A stretch of DNA of 64,000 nt from Hyphomicrobiales bacterium. GTDB lineage: Bacteria > Pseudomonadota > Alphaproteobacteria > Rhizobiales > Rhizobiaceae. Shown piece by piece: positions 61,120 through 64,000 of the stretch. The stretch is from the NCBI GenBank assembly GCA_900469955.1, contig UBYX01000020.1, positions 124,001 through 188,000 on the forward strand. Direction: 5' to 3'. The translations under genes and the position numbers were made by a program. How positions within the stretch are numbered: position 1 is the stretch's first letter; the number at the start of each line of letters is the position of its first letter. Below the pieces are notes generated by a model. The model was given only the letters and a program-made list of their open reading frames with translations. It was not told the origin of the DNA and did no database searches.

Positions 61120-61152
61120 TATATACCAAAAGTAACTTACGAAAAGTATATA
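61120..61152. promoter_or_regulatory. Operator-like dyad between tetR and oxidoreductase genes
   Basis: TATATAC (61120-61126) and GTATATA (61146-61152) are perfect inverted repeats around a central AAGTAACTT element, spanning the space right upstream of the tetR ATG. A TetR dimer bound there would cover both divergent promoters. Binding is inferred. Confidence 0.55.
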
Positions 61153-61196
61153 ACACCATGGCAATCGACCACAAGCCTCGTTTACAGGATTCGCAC

Positions 61197-61799
61197 ATGC
61201 ACGCCCTGATCGTTGTCTCGCATCCCGATCCCAATTCACTCACTCATGCTATCGCTACCAGCGTCGGCGAAGGCGTAACTTGCAATAAAATGGATTCCTT
61301 TGAAATTGCAGATCTCGCGGCAGAGGGGTTCGACCCTCGGTTCACGGCTGTGGACCTCGCCATACATCGGCGGGAAGCATCGCCGCCGGCCGATATCGTG
61401 GCCGAACAGGCGCGGATCGACCAAGCCGATGCCCTCGTGCTGGTCTACCCGGTCTATTGGTGGTCTATGCCGGGCCTCCTGAAGGGATGGATCGATCGCG
61501 TTTTCAGCAACGGTTGGGCCTATGACGAAGGCGCCGATATGAAACTCGTCAAAAAGCTCCATCACCTTCCTGTGCACCTGTTAGCCATCGGGGGCGCGGA
61601 TATGCGCACCTATGCCCGACACGGTTATTTCGGGGCGATGAAGACGCAAATCGATCACGGGATTTTCGGCTATTGCGGTGCGAGGGTGGTGACCTCGGAG
61701 CTTATTGTAGAACAGTCGGGACGCGAGGATAACCGGCTGGAAACCGCCCGCTCGATCGGATGCACGCTTTTCAGCAAGAGGGCGTCTCAAGCGGCCTAG
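61197..61799 (+). CDS. NAD(P)H-dependent flavodoxin-fold oxidoreductase
   Basis: 200 residues from ATG 61197 (CAGGA 7 bases upstream); the ATG at 61158 is an alternative. Flavodoxin-like fold of the NQO1/MdaB group: HALIVVSHPDPNSLTH at the start (FMN phosphate site), VYPVYWWSMPGLLKGWIDRVF (in parts: YPVYWWSMP) and GGADMRTY near the end. Reduces quinones or similar electrophiles with NAD(P)H. Divergent tetR gene suggests induction by the substrate. Confidence 0.9.
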   Translation: MHALIVVSHPDPNSLTHAIATSVGEGVTCNKMDSFEIADLAAEGFDPRFTAVDLAIHRREASPPADIVAEQARIDQADALVLVYPVYWWSMPGLLKGWIDRVFSNGWAYDEGADMKLVKKLHHLPVHLLAIGGADMRTYARHGYFGAMKTQIDHGIFGYCGARVVTSELIVEQSGREDNRLETARSIGCTLFSKRASQAA

Positions 61800-61805
61800 C
61801 GGATT

Positions 61806-62687
61806 TCAGCCGTCGACAGCGGCAGAGTGAAGCGCGTCGATGGCGCGCTTCAGCTCGTCTTTTACGCCCTCGGACTCGTCCAGGATTTCACGTGCCCTGA
61901 GAAAATCCAGGACCCGGAACCGGTTCACCGAGGGCCGCAGGAAAATCTGCGGCGGATTGAGCTTCAGCTTCAGGGAGATACTCGCCTGCATGGTGAGCTG
62001 GCTCGCTCCGAAAAGGCTGTCGATGCGGTTGGGCGGATGCGTGCCGTCGCCTTCCGGTGCACCGACCACATCGACGCCGATCACCACGTCGGCAAGTTCC
62101 ATCAACTGCTCGTACGGCACGGGATTAAAGACACCGCCGTCGATCATGATCCGGCCATTGACCCAGATCGGCATGAACAGACCGGGAATGGCGGCGGACG
62201 CGGCGATCGCCTGGCGCAATTCGCCCTTCTCCAGAACCACCTCGGCCTGGCCATAATAATCGGTGGCCGAGATTTTCATCGGGATTTCGAGATCGGCGAA
62301 ATCTTTCGGCACCTGAGGCGGCAGGAAAGCGTCGAGAATAAGTTCGAGATTGAAGTGGCCGAAGCGGAAGCCGCCCCGCTTGTCGCGCATGGTTGCCGGA
62401 CCAAGGCTCCACAGCTTGTTGAGCAGCGTTCCGCGATGCCCGACCGTCTCCAGCGTGTAGTCGCGGATTTCGCGACCGCTCATGCCCGATGCCATGCCAG
62501 CGCCCATGATCGCACCGATCGAGGAGCCTGAGATCGCCACGGGCCGAATGCCCAGCTCGTCGAGCGCCTCGATGATCTGGATGTGGGAGACACCCCGCGC
62601 GCCGCCGCCACCGAAGGCCACGGCAAAAGTTGGATCACCTTTTCGCTCTGCGGCCTCAAGGTCCGGAAAGGCAAGCCGGGTATTCAT
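61806..62687 (-). CDS. Patatin-like phospholipase (RssA-like)
   Basis: 293 residues. Ser-Asp dyad hydrolase: oxyanion loop GGGGARG (about 26-31), nucleophile in GSSIGAIMG (GxSxG, about 55-60) and catalytic Asp in MIDGGVFNP (about 183). E. coli RssA is the nearest well-known kind; lipid hydrolysis is inferred. It lies 11 bases after rsmD. Convergent with the oxidoreductase gene (6-base gap). Confidence 0.9.
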   Translation of the reverse strand: MNTRLAFPDLEAAERKGDPTFAVAFGGGGARGVSHIQIIEALDELGIRPVAISGSSIGAIMGAGMASGMSGREIRDYTLETVGHRGTLLNKLWSLGPATMRDKRGGFRFGHFNLELILDAFLPPQVPKDFADLEIPMKISATDYYGQAEVVLEKGELRQAIAASAAIPGLFMPIWVNGRIMIDGGVFNPVPYEQLMELADVVIGVDVVGAPEGDGTHPPNRIDSLFGASQLTMQASISLKLKLNPPQIFLRPSVNRFRVLDFLRAREILDESEGVKDELKRAIDALHSAAVDG

Positions 62688-62698
62688 TCCATTTCCTC

Positions 62699-63259
62699 TC
62701 AGATCGGCTGGTAGCGGAAGAAACCAACGCGGGTATCGCCGAAGACGCGGTTTTCGAGCGGCCTGAACACCGGATCGAGCGCCGGCGTCACGTCAGCCCG
62801 CTCCTCCAGCACCACAAGCGCTCCGGGAACCAGCCAGCCGCCCGCATGTGCCGAAAGCAGGGCTGCTTCACCCAGCCCCTGACCATAGGGCGGATCGGCA
62901 AAAAGGAAATGGAATGGCTCTATGGTGCCGACCATTCCGAGTTTTGTGGCATCGCGGCGAAGGATACGCGCCCGACCGTGTAGGCCGAAATTGTCGATGT
63001 TCTCCCAGAGGAGGCCCCGTCCCTCAACGCCGTTTTCGACGAAGAGCGCATTTCGGCAGCCGCGCGACAGGGCTTCCAGCCCCACCGCGCCGGTGCCGGC
63101 GAAAAGATCGATCACCCGAGAACCGTCGATCGCCTCCGGATAGACGTGTCCGATGATATTGAACAGGCTCTCGCGCGTCCGGTCGATGGTCGGCCGGATG
63201 TCGTTGCTCTTTGGCGTGGCCAGAGTACGGCCGCGGAATTCACCACCAACGATCCGCAC
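62699..63259 (-). CDS. rsmD: 16S rRNA G966 N2-methyltransferase
   Basis: 186 residues, GTG start at 63259. SAM motif VIDLFAGTGAVGLEALSRG, catalytic FADPPYGQG (DPPY). N-terminal RIVGGEFRGRTLATP is typical of RsmD. It methylates G966 in 30S subunits. It lies 6 bases after the pseudouridine synthase gene, an arrangement seen in other rhizobia. Confidence 0.95.
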   Translation of the reverse strand: MRIVGGEFRGRTLATPKSNDIRPTIDRTRESLFNIIGHVYPEAIDGSRVIDLFAGTGAVGLEALSRGCRNALFVENGVEGRGLLWENIDNFGLHGRARILRRDATKLGMVGTIEPFHFLFADPPYGQGLGEAALLSAHAGGWLVPGALVVLEERADVTPALDPVFRPLENRVFGDTRVGFFRYQPI

Positions 63260-63265
63260 TGCGGC

Positions 63266-64000
63266 TTACCCTCTCGGCGTGCGCGGCTTGCCGCCGGGCC
63301 TTGCACCACCAGGACGACCGCCGGGTCTGCCGCCACCGGGCTTGTCCCGCCCGCCGGACGGTTTACCGCCAAAACCTTTTCCGCCACCCGGTTTTCCGCC
63401 GAATGACTTTCCGCTGCGCGGCTTGTCGCCAAAGGGCCGGTCGCCGGCAGGGCGTTCGCCGCGGGCCGGCCTATCACCAAACGAACGTTCACCACGGGGG
63501 CGTTCGGAGCGACCCTCGCTCGAAAACGATCTTGCCGGACGATCGCCATCTTCCCGGGGCTTGCGGTCGCCGCGAGGCCTGTCGCTAAAGGGCCGGTCGC
63601 CCCTTGGCTTGTCGAAAGACCGCTCGCCACGGGGCGGACGATCACCGAAAGCGCGGTCGCTGCGCGGTCGCTCCGTGCGGCCCTCGCCTTCCGCGCGCGG
63701 CTTGCGGTCGCCGCGAGGCTTGTCACCAAACGCGCGATCGCCTCTGGGCCGATCTCCGAAGGAACGATCACCGCGATCGCCGGAAGACCGTTTGCGGCCA
63801 AAATCGTCTTTTTCCTCTTTGGCCGGGGAGTCGGCTCGGATCCAGTCGCTGTCCTCTTCGGCTCGCTTCACCACCACGCGACGATCGTTTTCCGGAGCAG
63901 GCTTTTTGAACAGCTGTTCTGCCTCGGCGCGAGCAGACGTCTTCTTCACCCTGCCATCGGCGGTCGGCCGGGCGCCGGGCGCCATCCAGACATTAGCCGT
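63266..64000 (-). CDS. C-terminal part of an RluB-type pseudouridine synthase with long RGD-rich tail
   Basis: The gene is cut at its 5' end by the window. The visible 244 residues start with TANVWMAPGARP, then GRVKKTSARAEAEQLFKKP, which is the end of the rRNA pseudouridine synthase region. Then comes a long disordered tail made of GDRPFGDRPRGD-like units (Arg/Gly/Asp/Pro/Ser), changing to Gly/Lys/Pro-rich repeats (GKSFGGKPGGGKGFGGKP) and ending KPRTPRG. The family isomerises uridines in 23S rRNA (RluB) or 16S rRNA (RsuA). Tail length is unusual. Codon-level repeats in this stretch are not a CRISPR. Confidence 0.85.
   Translation of the reverse strand, partial: TANVWMAPGARPTADGRVKKTSARAEAEQLFKKPAPENDRRVVVKRAEEDSDWIRADSPAKEEKDDFGRKRSSGDRGDRSFGDRPRGDRAFGDKPRGDRKPRAEGEGRTERPRSDRAFGDRPPRGERSFDKPRGDRPFSDRPRGDRKPREDGDRPARSFSSEGRSERPRGERSFGDRPARGERPAGDRPFGDKPRSGKSFGGKPGGGKGFGGKPSGGRDKPGGGRPGGRPGGARPGGKPRTPRG

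Noticed and set aside
63300..63800. Short tandem repeats that could suggest a CRISPR array
   Set aside because: They are codon-level repeats in frame with the disordered tail of the pseudouridine synthase, without constant repeat or spacer length.

Overview
The window is about 60% GC chromosomal DNA from an alphaproteobacterium of the order Rhizobiales, most likely a Rhizobiaceae member (Rhizobium, Agrobacterium or Ensifer relatives). The grounds are the gene families and their order: a separate F0 ATP synthase operon with both b and b' subunits, DUF1217, DUF6101, DUF2093, DUF4170 and HPE1-like proteins, the mutL-DUF2093-lpxK-waaA-DUF4170-cysQ-pmbA block, promoters of the CTTGAC-N17-CTATAT type, and alphaproteobacterial LexA and EcfG-type sites. 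I see no rRNA, tRNA, CRISPR array, insertion sequence, integrase or prophage. Most of the window is core chromosome with short gaps.

Layout. 1-2.5 kb: the start of a secreted protein behind a textbook general-stress (EcfG) promoter, then a Rieske oxygenase whose leader carries a complete cobalamin riboswitch with a terminator, then an unrecognised protein on the other strand. 2.5-5.4 kb: tsaC, a D-2-hydroxyacid-type FAD dehydrogenase and a ModE-like DNA-binding protein. 5.4-8.0 kb: a very large DUF1217 protein with a hairpin leader. 8.3-18 kb: DUF6101, ubiA, cfa, tex, purD, an HPE1-like secreted protein and a chemoreceptor. 18-28 kb: a long minus-strand group (DUF2007, tRNA methyltransferase, S49 peptidase, glyQ, lemA, aroA, DUF2207, glyS). 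28-33 kb: plus-strand ispB, TPR protein, ispE, moaB.

33-38 kb: a radical SAM gene (spore-photoproduct-lyase-like) behind a perfect LexA box, rnhB, and the convergent atpI-atpB-atpE-b'-b operon. 38-44 kb: a SleB-like cell-wall hydrolase, kup, corA, mrp. 44-50 kb is a regulatory stretch: a LuxR solo, an SMP-30 lactonase, a PRC-barrel protein behind an EcfG-type promoter, a GGDEF-EAL protein and a kinase-less PAS/receiver protein. 50-58.5 kb: mutL and the lipopolysaccharide block. 58.6-64 kb: a CPA2 antiporter, a divergent TetR/NAD(P)H-oxidoreductase pair sharing an operator-like dyad, a patatin-like lipase, rsmD and the tail of an RluB-type pseudouridine synthase.

The strongest unexplained signals are: the B12 riboswitch in front of a Rieske demethylase-type oxygenase, implying that it is switched on when B12 is scarce; the LexA box lying on the -35 element of the radical SAM gene; the kinase-less PAS-receiver protein next to a c-di-GMP enzyme with an altered GGDEF motif; a LuxR solo lacking the usual acyl-homoserine-lactone contacts; an EPSP synthase with Phe at the glyphosate-relevant Pro position; and several structured intergenic regions that could hold small RNAs.
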